Of a stretch of 54,955 nt of DNA, positions 1-8,741 are shown one piece after another (the first letter of the stretch is position 1; every line of letters begins with the position of its first letter). Source of the stretch: UBA6109 sp035366835 (GTDB taxonomy: Bacteria > Desulfobacterota > Syntrophia > Syntrophales > UBA6109). The notes under the pieces are model-generated. The model had not been told where the DNA came from. It made no database searches and worked only from the letters and a program-made list of their open reading frames with translations. The stretch lies in contig DAOSIS010000023.1 in assembly GCA_035366835.1 (NCBI GenBank), forward strand, positions 1-54,955, read 5' to 3'. The position numbers were made by a program, and so were the translations under genes.

Positions 1-215
1 GATCCGCAAGACACAGGGCCGGCTCCGGTGGACCGAGATCCACAAGGATGTTGTCCCTTGTCCCCTGAAGGTACCAAAGGACGCACGGCGCCTCATAGGT
101 GACCTCTCGATGCATCCGGTACATGCAGGTCTGTTTCGGAAGGGCCGTGAAGCGGCCAACATCAATCGGCGCAATCTTGTATATTTTCATGATATTGCCT
201 CCCTCGCATAGAAAT

Positions 216-377
216 ATGTGCTTCGGGGTGAAGAAGCATCCCTGGGGTGGTGAATTCTGGGAAAACGGATATTTTGCCCGGACCACAGGAGACAGCGTAA
301 CGGCCGAGGTAATCAGAAGATATATTCAGTATCATCGTGATCAAGAGACGACTCCCAGACAGTTGGGATTGTTTTAA
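216..377 (+). pseudogene. IS200/IS605-family transposase (TnpA, Y1-type) C-terminal remnant
   Basis: The last ~53 codons read like the C-terminus of IS200-like / REP-associated tyrosine transposases: WGGEFWENGYFARTTGD, then VIRRYIQYHRDQE and a terminal PRQLGLF. Full family members are about 130-220 aa. The HUH motif and most of the catalytic domain are absent, and the residues encoded further upstream in this frame do not resemble the family. This is therefore a truncated, non-functional copy. A GC hairpin lies 11 bp after the stop, as expected at the right end of such elements. Confidence 0.7.
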
Positions 378-388
378 GGCGTTAAATG

Positions 389-405
389 CCCGCCCTGTGG
401 GCGGG
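389..405. repeat. GC-rich hairpin at the presumed right end of the IS200/IS605 remnant
   Basis: A perfect 7-bp stem CCCGCCC/GGGCGGG with a TGT loop sits just downstream of the transposase remnant. IS200/IS605 elements carry subterminal hairpins recognised by TnpA, so this may be the surviving end. It could also act as a terminator, but no T-run follows. Confidence 0.45.
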
Positions 406-1126
406 GTAATTCACTGGAATATAGATTCGCATCATGGCGCTACTTGTGGTGAGGCACTTAAGCCTGATAATGACCCAACATTATTCTCGACAATATGATC
501 AACAATTCTGTGAACACTTATATCAGGCCAAAAAGGATGTCAAGGAAATGTTCTTGACTGTAAGTGACATGGGAAATCGAGGCAAAGAGGGGATATCCTC
601 CCACGGGAGAACCGCAAGCTGAAGCAGCGGCGACGGGCCTGAGCCTGGACAGGTATGTGCTGCATGAGGCGGCTGTCAAAAAAACTCTGAGGCCTGGAAT
701 GCAAGTCTGGCATTGGATCATTCACTGCTGTGAAAAGACATTCGGAATGGTAGAGCACGAACGCTGCCGAGGGAATATGATATAGTGATGACCTGTTAAA
801 ATTCATTGCCCTAAGCACCGGCAGTTGCTACAACAGCAACCAATCGGATCTTTCTTTTTCTCCCATCTTCCTTAGGTGGACAACGGCGGTGACATGCATC
901 CCATTTCCACTGGGAAGGGCTGAGTGAGAGAATCGATCCGCTGTTGTCTACGGTCTTTTGTGCGGAGAGAGGGTAATTGGAGGTTTCGCCTGAGAACCGA
1001 ACCCCCGCAGCGGGAAAACGAATGAAAAGGTTAAGAGATGGTCCGGCGGCGGCGAGGCGGATCGCCCGCCCCTTCAGGAAACCTCCGTTGGACCAAGCTG
1101 ACCGCAGGGGCCTGCACGCGGGCCTC
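406..1126. other. Stretch without a recognisable gene
   Basis: Only short reading frames occur here (for example 434-622 and 564-785, plus strand). They overlap one another in different frames and resemble no family I know. Base composition is more A/T-rich than in the rest of the window up to about 800, consistent with mobile-element debris beside the transposase remnant. I see no tRNA, array or clear promoter. Confidence 0.4.
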
Positions 1127-1321
1127 ATCCGTGTGGGAACCAGTTCGGCCAAGCCCGCAGACGCCTTTGCGTTCATCTCCTACCGCAACCGCTGGTTCTA
1201 CATCGCCGATGAAGACCTCGTGTCAAAGGCCTACTTCATTCTCGTCGGCTCCATCTTCTCGCTGCAGTCCGGAGAGCTGCAGACGGCGGGACCGCTGCTG
1301 ACGCTTCCGGTGGGACGCTGA
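1127..1321 (+). pseudogene. C-terminal fragment of a conserved hypothetical protein
   Basis: About 64 codons including DAFAFISYRNRWFYIADEDL and ending LLTLPVGR resemble the C-terminus of a protein found in many deltaproteobacteria, in which a Y-R-x-x-W-F-x-I-x-D-x-D-L motif is followed by a hydrophobic stretch and a TLP ending. The upstream part of the frame (from 977) is Arg/Pro-rich and does not look like this family, so the N-terminus appears lost. Family function is unknown to me. Its stop overlaps the possible start of the YgbA-like gene. Confidence 0.45.
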
Positions 1322-1626
1322 ACGCCGCACCGCGCATCCGGCGCGAGATCCGGACCGGCCGCCTCATGATCGGCATGTTCTGCCGCCGGCACCACGGCGG
1401 AGAAGCGCTCTGCGACGAGTGCCGCGAGCTGAGCAGCTATGCCGAAGACAAGACGAGGCGCTGCCGTTTCGGTGCCGAAAAGCCCGCCTGCTCGGACTGT
1501 CCCGTCCACTGCTACCAGCCGGCGATGCGGGAGAAGATCCGCGCCGTCATGCGCTACGCCGGACCGCGGATGATCTGGAGCCACCCCATCCTCGCCCTGC
1601 GCCACCTTCTGGACAGGAAGCCATGA
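1318..1626 (+). CDS. YgbA-like nitrous-oxide-stimulated-promoter family protein
   Basis: This is a small cysteine-rich cytoplasmic protein of the YgbA_NO family. Recognisable blocks are IRREIRTGRLMIGMFCRRHH, then LCDECRELSSYAEDK, a CPVHCY motif and a C-terminal RYAGPRMIWSHPILALRHLL, which is near-typical for the family. The Cys/His residues are suitable for binding a metal or cluster. The role is not established here; E. coli ygbA is induced by NO. The conserved IRREI block lies upstream of the first ATG (1366), so the real start is probably earlier. A CTG at 1318 overlaps the upstream TGA as CTGA and would give 102 aa. The gene overlaps the broken MFS gene by ATGA. Confidence 0.7.
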   Translation: MNAAPRIRREIRTGRLMIGMFCRRHHGGEALCDECRELSSYAEDKTRRCRFGAEKPACSDCPVHCYQPAMREKIRAVMRYAGPRMIWSHPILALRHLLDRKP

Positions 1627-2632
1627 AAGACGACGCGCCCCACCTCGGGACGGCAAGCTTCACGTGCACCTTCCCGGCCAATTTCATCACCGGCTTCTGT
1701 TTTCTGACGCTGATGCCGGCATTGCCGTTCTATCTGGCAGAGCGGTTCCAGGCCTATGGGCCGTGATCGGACTCGTCGTTTCCTGCTACATCATCGCCGC
1801 CCTGCTGACGCGGCCCTTTTCCAGCTATCTCATCGACGGCTTCTCCCGCAAGGCGGTCTACGTCGTCTCCTATGTCCTCTTTGTCGCGACCTTTGCCAGT
1901 TACATCCTCGCGGATTCAACAACGCTGTTCTTCGTCCTGCGCCTGTGGCACGGGGCGGTCTGGGGCGTCATCACGACAGCCGGGGCTACCGTGGCGATCG
2001 ACATCATGCCGCCGTCGCGGCGGGGAGAAGGAATCGGCTATTTCGGCCTTGCCGGCGTTCTCGCGATGGCCGTGGGCCCGCTCGCGGGAATGTTCCTCTA
2101 TGAACATTACCATTTTCTCCCGATCTTCTACCTGTCGCTGGTCCTGAGCGCCGCCGGCATCGCTGCCGCCCTTCTCATCGAATCACCGGCCCGTCCGCCC
2201 GTCAGGCATCAGACCCTCTCTTGGGACCGCTTCATCGTCGTCAAGGCGATTCCGATCGGCGTGAATTTCGTCCTCGCCGCGACAACCTACGGAATGGTGA
2301 TGCCCTTCGCGGCGGTGTACGGAAGGGAGATCGGCGTTGCCAACACGGAGCTGTATTTTCTCCTGATGGCGTTTGAGACGGGCGGCGCGCGGGTTGTCTC
2401 TGGGAAGATGATCGACGGCGGCAGACCCCACCAGGCGGCGATCACGGGATGAATCGTCTTCGCCGCCAGCCTTGTCCTGCTGACGTTCAGCCGGACGGCA
2501 TCCGTCTATTTTCTATCGGCCCTGGCGACGGGCATCGGCGCCGCCGCCAGCATCATTTCGGTCCTTTATTGCATCGGGATTTCAATGCCGAGCTACCGGA
2601 AAAATACAAAGGACATCAATCCGCCGGAATGA
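1623..2632 (+). pseudogene. MFS permease, frameshifted and interrupted
   Basis: This is a major facilitator superfamily transporter remnant. The first 47 codons end at a TGA after a conserved first helix (FCFLTLMPALPFYLAE). A frame change near 1745-1760 continues with helices 2-7, including a motif-A-like loop (DGFSRKAVYVVSY). A second in-frame TGA at 2450-2452 cuts the next helix, after which coding sense continues to 2632 (IVFAASLVLLTF, then ALATGIGAAASIIS). The total is about 330 codons against roughly 390-400 for the family, so the C-terminal helices are missing. The TGA falls in a hydrophobic helix and has no SECIS-like hairpin, so it is decay or sequencing error rather than selenocysteine. 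Confidence 0.75.
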
Positions 2633-2689
2633 GATTGAAGATGTTGCGTTCCGCATTCTTCCCCGAACAACGGCGGAAATGCCCCGGCT

Positions 2690-4657
2690 TCATTTCGGGG
2701 CAATGCGCGCCCATTGGACCAGATTCGACATCTCCTCGGATTCGGCGCGCAAGGCCCGCGACAGGTCGAGGGGCGGGACGTCGACGACATCGAGCGACAT
2801 GGCATTCAGATTCTTCCTCAACTCAGCATCCTTGAGGACCTTCGACACTTCGTGATACCAGCGCCCCACCGCCTCCGGCGGGGTTCCGCGCGAGGCGAAC
2901 AAACCATACCAGGCCATCAGATCCACGCCGGGAATGCCGAGCTGATCGAAGGTCGGCACATCCGGAAGGGCGTCAGACCTCCTGTCGCCTGTCAGCGCCA
3001 GCGCCCGCAGCTTTCCCGATTTGAGATGGGGAGCCGCGGATCCCGCATCGAGAAACGCCGCACCCACATGGCCCCCGAGGAGGGCCGTCGCCGCCGGACC
3101 CTGTCCGGCAAAGAAAACGGGAGTCCATGAAGCCCCGGTCGACTTCTTGAAGGCCTCGCCCGCCAGGTGCGAGAGGCTGCCCTGGCCTGCCGAAGCGCAA
3201 GTCAGCGATCGCGACGCCATCTGCCTGATATCGCCCGATGCAGTCGCCGGGACAACGAGGATCTGGGGAGATCGGGCGAACTGGATGATCGGCACGAAGT
3301 CGGACTGGGGATCGAAAGGCAGGCTTCTCTGCAGCGCCTTGTTCACCGTCATGATCCCGTTGTTCGCAAGCAGCAGGGTCAGCCCGTCCGGCGCCGCCTG
3401 GGCGACAGAGGCTGCGCCGACGCTTCCGCCGCCGCCCGGTTTGTTCACGATGACGATCGGCTGCCCCACCGCCGGCGTAAGATGCCTTGCAAGGATTCGC
3501 CCGGCGACGTCGCTCCCTCCTCCCGGGGCAAATGGCACAACAAGGCTTACAGGCTTCCTGGGCGACCATGTCGAGGCCGGCGGCTTCACGCCGCCCGCCC
3601 CACCCTGGCCGGGCCTCGGCCTGGCGATGGAAGCGATTGCCGGAGCAGGCGCCGGCGCCGCGGAAGCCTGAACGGAAGGCTGCGCCGCCAGGCGGTTTCG
3701 CGCGAGGCCGGCGAAGTGCCCGTTCGGAAAACGGCCGAGATACTCCTCGAAGTCCGCCGGGTTCGTGCTGTTCTTGATCGTATCCCAGAAGGCAAGCTCG
3801 ATCGCCGGGGAATCGGCGGTCTGCGCGTCCGTGCCCGCGGACGGGCGCAGGGACGCGACCTTCGCCGCCTGCTCCGGATGAAAGGCGAAATCACCGATCA
3901 GCGACGACGAATCCCAGGGGATCTGCTTCCCGCCGGTCTCCCGGGACACGCCCTGGCGGACCCGCTTGAATACCCGCTCGATATCCGACTCGGGCTCCTG
4001 CAGGCTCTTGAGGAGATGCTTCGTGAAGACGCCGTTCCGCCCTGCTCCGTCCCCGGCGACCGACCCCGGCGCCGTGGCGAAGGCGACAAACGTCCCCCTG
4101 GCCGCTTCCATCCGCGCCAGTCCTCTTGCCGCGGACCGCGAACTCTTGTAGAAGGGATTGTTCCGGCAGGCATCGAGGATGACGATGTTGACGCGGTTTT
4201 GCGCTTCTTCCATGGCGGCCACGATCAGATTCGCGTCCACAGCCTGGTCTTCGAGTTCGAATTCATTCTGGATGTCCGCCCCGACCGGGATGAGGAAATT
4301 GCGTCCGTTGCTCTGCGCACCGTGTCCGGCGAAGAAGAAGAGGCCGACGCCGCCCCGGCGGATATCGCCCGCAAAATCGCGGATGGCCTGCTTCATCTGC
4401 TTCTGCGTCGCATTCTGGTGCACCGTCGCCTTGAAACCGAGATTCGACAGCACCTTGGCCACGTCCTGCGCGTCGTTGGGAGGATTTTTCAGAGGGGCGT
4501 CCTTGTAGGCGCCGTTTCCGATAAGCAGGGCGATGCGCTGTTCGCCTGCGGCAGCGGCGGGGACGACGTTCAGGTCGCGCTGCTGGCAAATCCCGGAAGA
4601 CGGGAAAATCAACGACAGGACGATCAAGAGCGGAATCGCATTCCGAACACTTCGCAT
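2690..4657 (-). CDS. Exported caspase-like protease fused to a TctC/Bug-type solute receptor
   Basis: The product is 655 aa. Residues 1-25 form a signal peptide. Residues 38-260 are a caspase-like (peptidase C14) domain with RIALLIGNGAY, catalytic His112 in FFFAGHGAQ and Cys164 in VILDACRNNPF. Residues 286-324 carry the short FWDTIKNSTNPADFEEYL segment common after bacterial caspase domains. After a Pro/Ala linker, residues 364-655 are a complete tripartite-tricarboxylate extracytoplasmic receptor (PVSLVVPFAPGGGSDVAGR, then NKPGGGGSVGA, ALPDVPTFDQLG). Both dyad residues are present, so the protease half should be active. No frameshift separates the halves. The start has GGAGG 8 nt upstream and a promoter further upstream. 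No TctA/TctB genes adjoin. Confidence 0.88.
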   Translation of the reverse strand: MRSVRNAIPLLIVLSLIFPSSGICQQRDLNVVPAAAAGEQRIALLIGNGAYKDAPLKNPPNDAQDVAKVLSNLGFKATVHQNATQKQMKQAIRDFAGDIRRGGVGLFFFAGHGAQSNGRNFLIPVGADIQNEFELEDQAVDANLIVAAMEEAQNRVNIVILDACRNNPFYKSSRSAARGLARMEAARGTFVAFATAPGSVAGDGAGRNGVFTKHLLKSLQEPESDIERVFKRVRQGVSRETGGKQIPWDSSSLIGDFAFHPEQAAKVASLRPSAGTDAQTADSPAIELAFWDTIKNSTNPADFEEYLGRFPNGHFAGLARNRLAAQPSVQASAAPAPAPAIASIARPRPGQGGAGGVKPPASTWSPRKPVSLVVPFAPGGGSDVAGRILARHLTPAVGQPIVIVNKPGGGGSVGAASVAQAAPDGLTLLLANNGIMTVNKALQRSLPFDPQSDFVPIIQFARSPQILVVPATASGDIRQMASRSLTCASAGQGSLSHLAGEAFKKSTGASWTPVFFAGQGPAATALLGGHVGAAFLDAGSAAPHLKSGKLRALALTGDRRSDALPDVPTFDQLGIPGVDLMAWYGLFASRGTPPEAVGRWYHEVSKVLKDAELRKNLNAMSLDVVDVPPLDLSRALRAESEEMSNLVQWARIAPK

Positions 4658-4727
4658 AACCCGTTCCTCCCCAAGGTTGCAGGATGCAGCCTCGGCATCC
4701 CGAGGCCGCATGTGACGGACGCGATCC

Positions 4728-4756
4728 TTTATATGGGAAGCGCCGCCGACCGTCAA
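4728..4756 (-). promoter_or_regulatory. Sigma-70-type promoter for the caspase-TctC fusion gene
   Basis: On the minus strand TTGACG (4751-4756) and TATAAA (4728-4733) are 17 bp apart. Transcription would start near 4721, giving a leader of about 64 nt before the ATG at 4657. Confidence 0.6.
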
Positions 4757-4873
4757 GAGCAAGCCGTCAGGCCGATGGCATTCGTTTCCGGTCCGCCGGC
4801 GGAAGGCAGCCGGCGCTGCAAATCCGGGAACCCTTTCCGTTTCGACGGACAGACTGCGTTCCTCCTTGCTTCC

Positions 4874-5845
4874 TCAACGGAGGAGCGGGGCCTTGTCGAC
4901 CTCGTGGGATCCGCGCACGGGCTCCCTGTTCCTTCCGGAGAGGGTCTTGGCGCGTTCGATCTCGATCAGCATGACCTCCCTGTCGAAGGCCTCGATCCTT
5001 TTTTGCAGTTCCGGCGTGCCGGACTCGAAGATCTCCTTGATCCTCTGAAGGGCGCGCATCCGGGTATCCCCGTCGCAGAAACAGTCGTTGGCGGCACGTA
5101 CGAAAATCTGTCCCGGGACGAGCAGATCGGCGGGTTTCCCCTTTTGTGCTTTCTCCACTTCGGACCGGTAGATTTCCTCCGCAACGGCCAATCTCCGGCG
5201 CGGGGGAAGATCTCCGTAAATCGCCTCCAGGGCGGCGCGCTTCTCGCCCGCAGGGATGTCCGCAAGCGCGTCCTTTTCCCCTTCGGGCGGGGCTGCGGGA
5301 GCAAGCCCTGCTGCCGTCTCGGCCGCTCCGCCGTCTCCGCCGACTGCAGCCGGTTCCGGACGTTCCACAACATCGACATACCTGCCGGAGATCCAGGCGC
5401 GCGCTTCGGACGGCGCCGCGATCCCGATCCAGTCGCCGCGGACGCCGACGACCGCAAGCTCGTCGCCCTTTTTCCGGACGGCGACGACACCGCTCTTCCT
5501 GTCTGCGGAGACGCGGATGCGGACGTTGTCGCCCGTCACGGTGGCGCCGGCGGGCTCCGAACCGGGCGACCCGCGAAGATTCACGAACTGCCTCGCCACC
5601 CAGCAACCGCCGTCCAGCGGATAGACGATCCCGTACCAACCGTTCTTTCGCTCCAGAATCCGGACCTCCTGGCCCGCGGATACCTTGCCTACAATGGCCG
5701 CGCCGCTGTCGGCGCTGGCTCTCACGATCACGCTGTCGGCGTTCACCCTGCCGGTGCGAAGAGCCGTTCCGTCCCCGCCCGTTGCCGCAGAAGCGGACAG
5801 GACAGCCGCGATGAGGACGGGCAGCGCCGGCAGTCGGCATCCCAT
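4874..5845 (-). CDS. Exported protein with two bacterial SH3 domains
   Basis: The product is 323 aa with a signal peptide (cleavage likely near ASAATGG). Two bacterial SH3 (SH3b) modules follow: residues 32-90 (VNADSVIVRASADSGAAIVG, then RKNGWYGIVYPLDGGCWVA) and residues 103-165 (TVTGDNVRIRVSADRKSGVV, then GDWIGIAAPSEARAWI). These bind peptidoglycan or peptides in other proteins. The C-terminal half is Ala/Glu-rich and probably helical, with three Cys (CFCDGD) and no recognised enzymatic domain. It has a good RBS (GGAGGTTACAGACC). It follows the DUF2284 gene by 88 bp and precedes the caspase-TctC gene, which has its own promoter. Function unknown; a periplasmic scaffold or sensor is plausible. 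Confidence 0.75.
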   Translation of the reverse strand: MGCRLPALPVLIAAVLSASAATGGDGTALRTGRVNADSVIVRASADSGAAIVGKVSAGQEVRILERKNGWYGIVYPLDGGCWVARQFVNLRGSPGSEPAGATVTGDNVRIRVSADRKSGVVAVRKKGDELAVVGVRGDWIGIAAPSEARAWISGRYVDVVERPEPAAVGGDGGAAETAAGLAPAAPPEGEKDALADIPAGEKRAALEAIYGDLPPRRRLAVAEEIYRSEVEKAQKGKPADLLVPGQIFVRAANDCFCDGDTRMRALQRIKEIFESGTPELQKRIEAFDREVMLIEIERAKTLSGRNREPVRGSHEVDKAPLLR

Positions 5846-5933
5846 GGTCTGTAACCTCCGTGACGAAAGAAGATCCTGTCAGCCTTGACGAGGCGGGACT
5901 TCCTTGATCCGCCTGCGGCAGGGAACGCGCCGC

Positions 5934-6476
5934 TCAGTCCACCAGCATGAGGCAGAAGGTGTTGCGCATTTCATTCTCCCGATGCAGGGTTTCAATGACA
6001 AAGCCGTTGTTCCGAGCCGTCTGAAAAACGTCGATCCCGCAGGCCTCCATGGAGGGCCTTGCCCTGTCGCCATGCCGGCAGGGATCTCCCGTGATCTTTC
6101 CGCATTGCCGGCAGATCCCGCAGGGTCCGGCCAGGAAAACGAAGGCCCTGTAGTAGCCGTCCTTGAAGAGATCCTCCTCCACCCTCACCAGCGAGCGGAA
6201 GCACTTCTGCAGCCGCTTTTCCCGGTCCGGTGTTGCCGGCGACACGATATGAATGAGCATCGCACGTCCGTACGAATCGAGAACCTCCCTCGTCTCCTCC
6301 GCCGTGGGTGTGCAGGGCGGGCAGCAATGGCCGTAATCGTAGCCGCCGCAGCCGAACTGGCATTTCATCCTCACCCACGGCGCCGTCACGACGCTGGAAG
6401 GATGGACGATCTTCACGGCGGTCGCCCCGGCTTCCCGCATGCGGTCGCAGTAGACTTTCAGAACCTTTCCGGCCAT
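5934..6476 (-). CDS. DUF2284 predicted metal-binding protein
   Basis: The product is 180 aa and cytoplasmic. Cys motifs typical of DUF2284 are CQFGCGGYDYGHCCPPC near residue 40 and CGICRQCGKITGDPCRHGDRAR near residue 120, followed by PSMEACGIDVF. The eight or more cysteines probably bind an iron-sulfur cluster or another metal. Such proteins occur in many anaerobes with unknown role, sometimes in corrinoid or methyl-transfer contexts. The start is supported by AGAGGT upstream. It is divergent from the ICMT-like gene, with 84 bp between them. Confidence 0.8.
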   Translation of the reverse strand: MAGKVLKVYCDRMREAGATAVKIVHPSSVVTAPWVRMKCQFGCGGYDYGHCCPPCTPTAEETREVLDSYGRAMLIHIVSPATPDREKRLQKCFRSLVRVEEDLFKDGYYRAFVFLAGPCGICRQCGKITGDPCRHGDRARPSMEACGIDVFQTARNNGFVIETLHRENEMRNTFCLMLVD

Positions 6477-6560
6477 CGCTATTGACCTCTTCCCATTCCC
6501 ATGCGAAGCTGCAGATCCTGGAAGTGCAATTCGCATGTGCAAGACAAGGACGACGCATCC

Positions 6561-7118
6561 ATGATTCGCCTGCGTGATCGAATCGTCGATTTCCTTTACA
6601 GGACGGCGACGGGCGCCGCGAGGACCCGCAGGCTCCTCACGCCCGTCTTCGGCGGGATCTTCTTCTGCCTCGTCCTGGCGACCATTTTCGGCGCCTTCTT
6701 TCTGGACAGGCTTCTCGGCCTTCCGAAATTCCCGACGGGGATCTATGCCGTTGTCGCTTCCTGCCCCTTCCTGGCTGTCGGCGGCTGGGTATGGGCGTGG
6801 TCCGGGTGGCGGTTCTTCAGGACAAAGGGAACACCGGTCCCCGTCAACCCTCCGCCCGTCCTGGTGACGGACGGCCCCTACGCCTGCTCGCGGAACCCGA
6901 TGATGACGGGCCTCATCCTCGTCATGGCCGGGCTCGGCATCCTCTTGGGGTCGGTCTCGCTGGCGGTCGTCATGACGCCCCTCTTTGCGCTCGTCTGCGT
7001 CCTGGAATTCAAGTACATTGAGGAGCCGGAACTCGAAAAACGCTTCGGCGCGGCCTACAAAGCGTATCGCGCGAAAACCCCGCGCATCCTCCCTGTATTC
7101 CGTCCCAGGCTCCGCTGA
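6561..7118 (+). CDS. Isoprenylcysteine carboxyl methyltransferase-like membrane protein
   Basis: The product is 185 aa with four to five membrane helices. The C-terminal block shows ICMT/PEMT-type features: LVTDGPYACSRNPMMTG (consensus GPY.xxRNPxY), a hydrophobic hairpin, then EFKYIEEPELEKRFGAAYKAY (consensus EE..L...FG..Y..Y). These residues bind S-adenosylmethionine and the polar substrate head group in the family. The substrate of bacterial homologues is generally unknown. An earlier start at 6501 is possible, but 6561 has AAGGA 9 nt upstream and fits the family length. It converges with the M20 peptidase gene. Confidence 0.82.
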   Translation: MIRLRDRIVDFLYRTATGAARTRRLLTPVFGGIFFCLVLATIFGAFFLDRLLGLPKFPTGIYAVVASCPFLAVGGWVWAWSGWRFFRTKGTPVPVNPPPVLVTDGPYACSRNPMMTGLILVMAGLGILLGSVSLAVVMTPLFALVCVLEFKYIEEPELEKRFGAAYKAYRAKTPRILPVFRPRLR

Positions 7119-7147
7119 AGCATCCCCCTTTTCCACGGAACGACGCG

Positions 7148-8710
7148 TCATCTGCACCAGCGGGCAACGACGACAGCCAGCACCTTTGTCGCCGTCATCA
7201 GATCTTCAAGGTCCACCCATTCGTCCAGGGCATGGATATTGCCGCCGGTCGGTCCGTACGCGACCGTCGACATCTGGCCCGCGTTGCCGAGGTGGCGCAT
7301 GTCACCGGCCGCATGGGCCGCGCCCGGTCCCAGCCACGCGAGGACCTTCCCGACGACCGCCTCCCCGCGGCCGTCAGCGGCGGGCGGGTGGAAACCCGCC
7401 AAACGGATCTCTTTGCCGGCGACGTCTCGGTAGGCATCCTGGATCGCCTTGACGATCGGTGCATCGGGCAGGTTGTTGAAGGGCTCCGCGTAGTGGGCGA
7501 TGGAAAAGGCGGGGGGATTTTCCCGCAGCCAGGGATCGCGCCGGGCGGCCCTGGCGACGGCTTCGCTGAGAATGCTCCAGACGTTCCAGACGCCGGGCAC
7601 GCCCGCGAAGTCGGAATGACGGGGAAGGACGTTGAAGAAGAGTGCTCCGTGCAGCACGCAGTCCCGCGCGGAACTGGCCGTGAAATTGCCGCCGCGGACA
7701 ATGCCGATGGCAAGCTGGAAGACCCCCGGCCCGTACAGGTCGTTGAGGTCCCGTTCCAGGGTGGTCAGCGCGCTGATGACGACGGCCATCTTTTCGACGG
7801 CGCTCACACTGGACGGCTCGCCGGACTTCCCGTCTCCCGGCGGCGCGTGCCTCCGCCCTTCCGCATAGACCTCGCGGCCCTTCGTGCGGACCTCGAAGTA
7901 CAGGACGCCGCTGGAATCGTCGATGACCCTGCCGGAGCCGGTGCTTCGGTTCACGATCGCGGCATCGGCCCTGTAGCCCCGCAGGATGCACGCCAGCGTC
8001 CCGTTGCCGGAGTACTCGCCGTTGACGACGCTCTGCAGGATCACGTCGCCTTGGAGGCGGATACCCGCTTCGACAACGGCCTGCACGGCCTTCTGCGCCG
8101 CCACGAGTCCTCCCTTCATGTCCGCCGCGCCTCGGCCGTAGAGCCGGTTGACGACGCTCTGCGCCGCGAAGGGTGCGGCCTTCCAACCTTTCTCGTCTCC
8201 GAGGTTGATGGTGTCCGCATGCCCGTTCAGGACCAGCGACCTGCCGCCGCCCGATCCCTTCAGCAGGCCGACGACGTTGGGACGGCCCCGGTAGCTCTTG
8301 ACGGCGTCGTAGGGAGACCGGATCAGCGCTTCGTGGGAGAAGCGGCCCGGTGCGGAAAGCGCCAGGCCCCATTCCGGCTGCCAGCGGGACGGATTCTGGG
8401 CGACGTCGGGAAATTTCTCGAACAGTTCCCTCACATCGGGCTCCCAGACGTCGACGTCCATCCCCATGCGCCGGAAAGACTCGGCCTGGTATTTCTGGAC
8501 GTCCCCCTCGTCGCCGGTGCGGCTGGGGATTCTCACGAGTGTCGCCAGCGCATCGATGATCTCGGCGCGTTTTTCCTCGATCGCGTCGACAAGTTTCTTC
8601 TCCTCCTTGCTCAGGCCCGCCGCGCGCAAATCCCCGGCCGCCGTCAGGCAGGCGGCGAAACACGCCAGAGTCGCGATGCAGAAGAACCGCCGGACTCTCA
8701 TGTCGATCAT
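7148..8710 (-). CDS. Exported M20-family metallopeptidase
   Basis: The product is 520 aa. It has an N-terminal signal peptide (RRFFCIATLACFAACLTAAG) and an M20 (ArgE/DapE/carboxypeptidase) fold. Zinc-ligand motifs are LVLNGHADTINLG and YGRGAADMKGGL, with a later acidic block after VVNGEYSGNGT and a C-terminal His in GAAHAAGDMRHLGNAG. It should hydrolyse peptide or acyl-amino-acid bonds in the periplasm. It follows the MORN-repeat gene by 31 bp and the PDZ-caspase gene before that, so it is probably the third gene of that operon. A second ATG (8701) has better spacing to GAGG. Confidence 0.82.
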   Translation of the reverse strand: MIDMRVRRFFCIATLACFAACLTAAGDLRAAGLSKEEKKLVDAIEEKRAEIIDALATLVRIPSRTGDEGDVQKYQAESFRRMGMDVDVWEPDVRELFEKFPDVAQNPSRWQPEWGLALSAPGRFSHEALIRSPYDAVKSYRGRPNVVGLLKGSGGGRSLVLNGHADTINLGDEKGWKAAPFAAQSVVNRLYGRGAADMKGGLVAAQKAVQAVVEAGIRLQGDVILQSVVNGEYSGNGTLACILRGYRADAAIVNRSTGSGRVIDDSSGVLYFEVRTKGREVYAEGRRHAPPGDGKSGEPSSVSAVEKMAVVISALTTLERDLNDLYGPGVFQLAIGIVRGGNFTASSARDCVLHGALFFNVLPRHSDFAGVPGVWNVWSILSEAVARAARRDPWLRENPPAFSIAHYAEPFNNLPDAPIVKAIQDAYRDVAGKEIRLAGFHPPAADGRGEAVVGKVLAWLGPGAAHAAGDMRHLGNAGQMSTVAYGPTGGNIHALDEWVDLEDLMTATKVLAVVVARWCR

Positions 8711-8741
8711 GACCTCATTGTCCTGGGGAGTCTCCTGCGGG

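Noticed and set aside
434..785. Two overlapping plus-strand ORFs after the IS remnant
   Set aside because: They lie in different frames over the same DNA, have no convincing RBS or family similarity, and lie in mobile-element debris.
2450..2452. In-frame TGA in the MFS gene as a second selenocysteine codon
   Set aside because: It falls inside a hydrophobic helix, no suitable hairpin follows within 40 nt, and the gene has another frameshift and a truncated C-terminus. It is best explained as decay.
3167..5854. A very long plus-strand open frame (895 codons) opposite the caspase-TctC and SH3 genes
   Set aside because: It is Arg/Pro-rich, runs antisense through two well-supported genes, and shows no domain. 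It is a shadow of high-GC codon bias, as are several other long antisense frames (23164-24405, 35689-37005, 37825-39777, 43451-45001).
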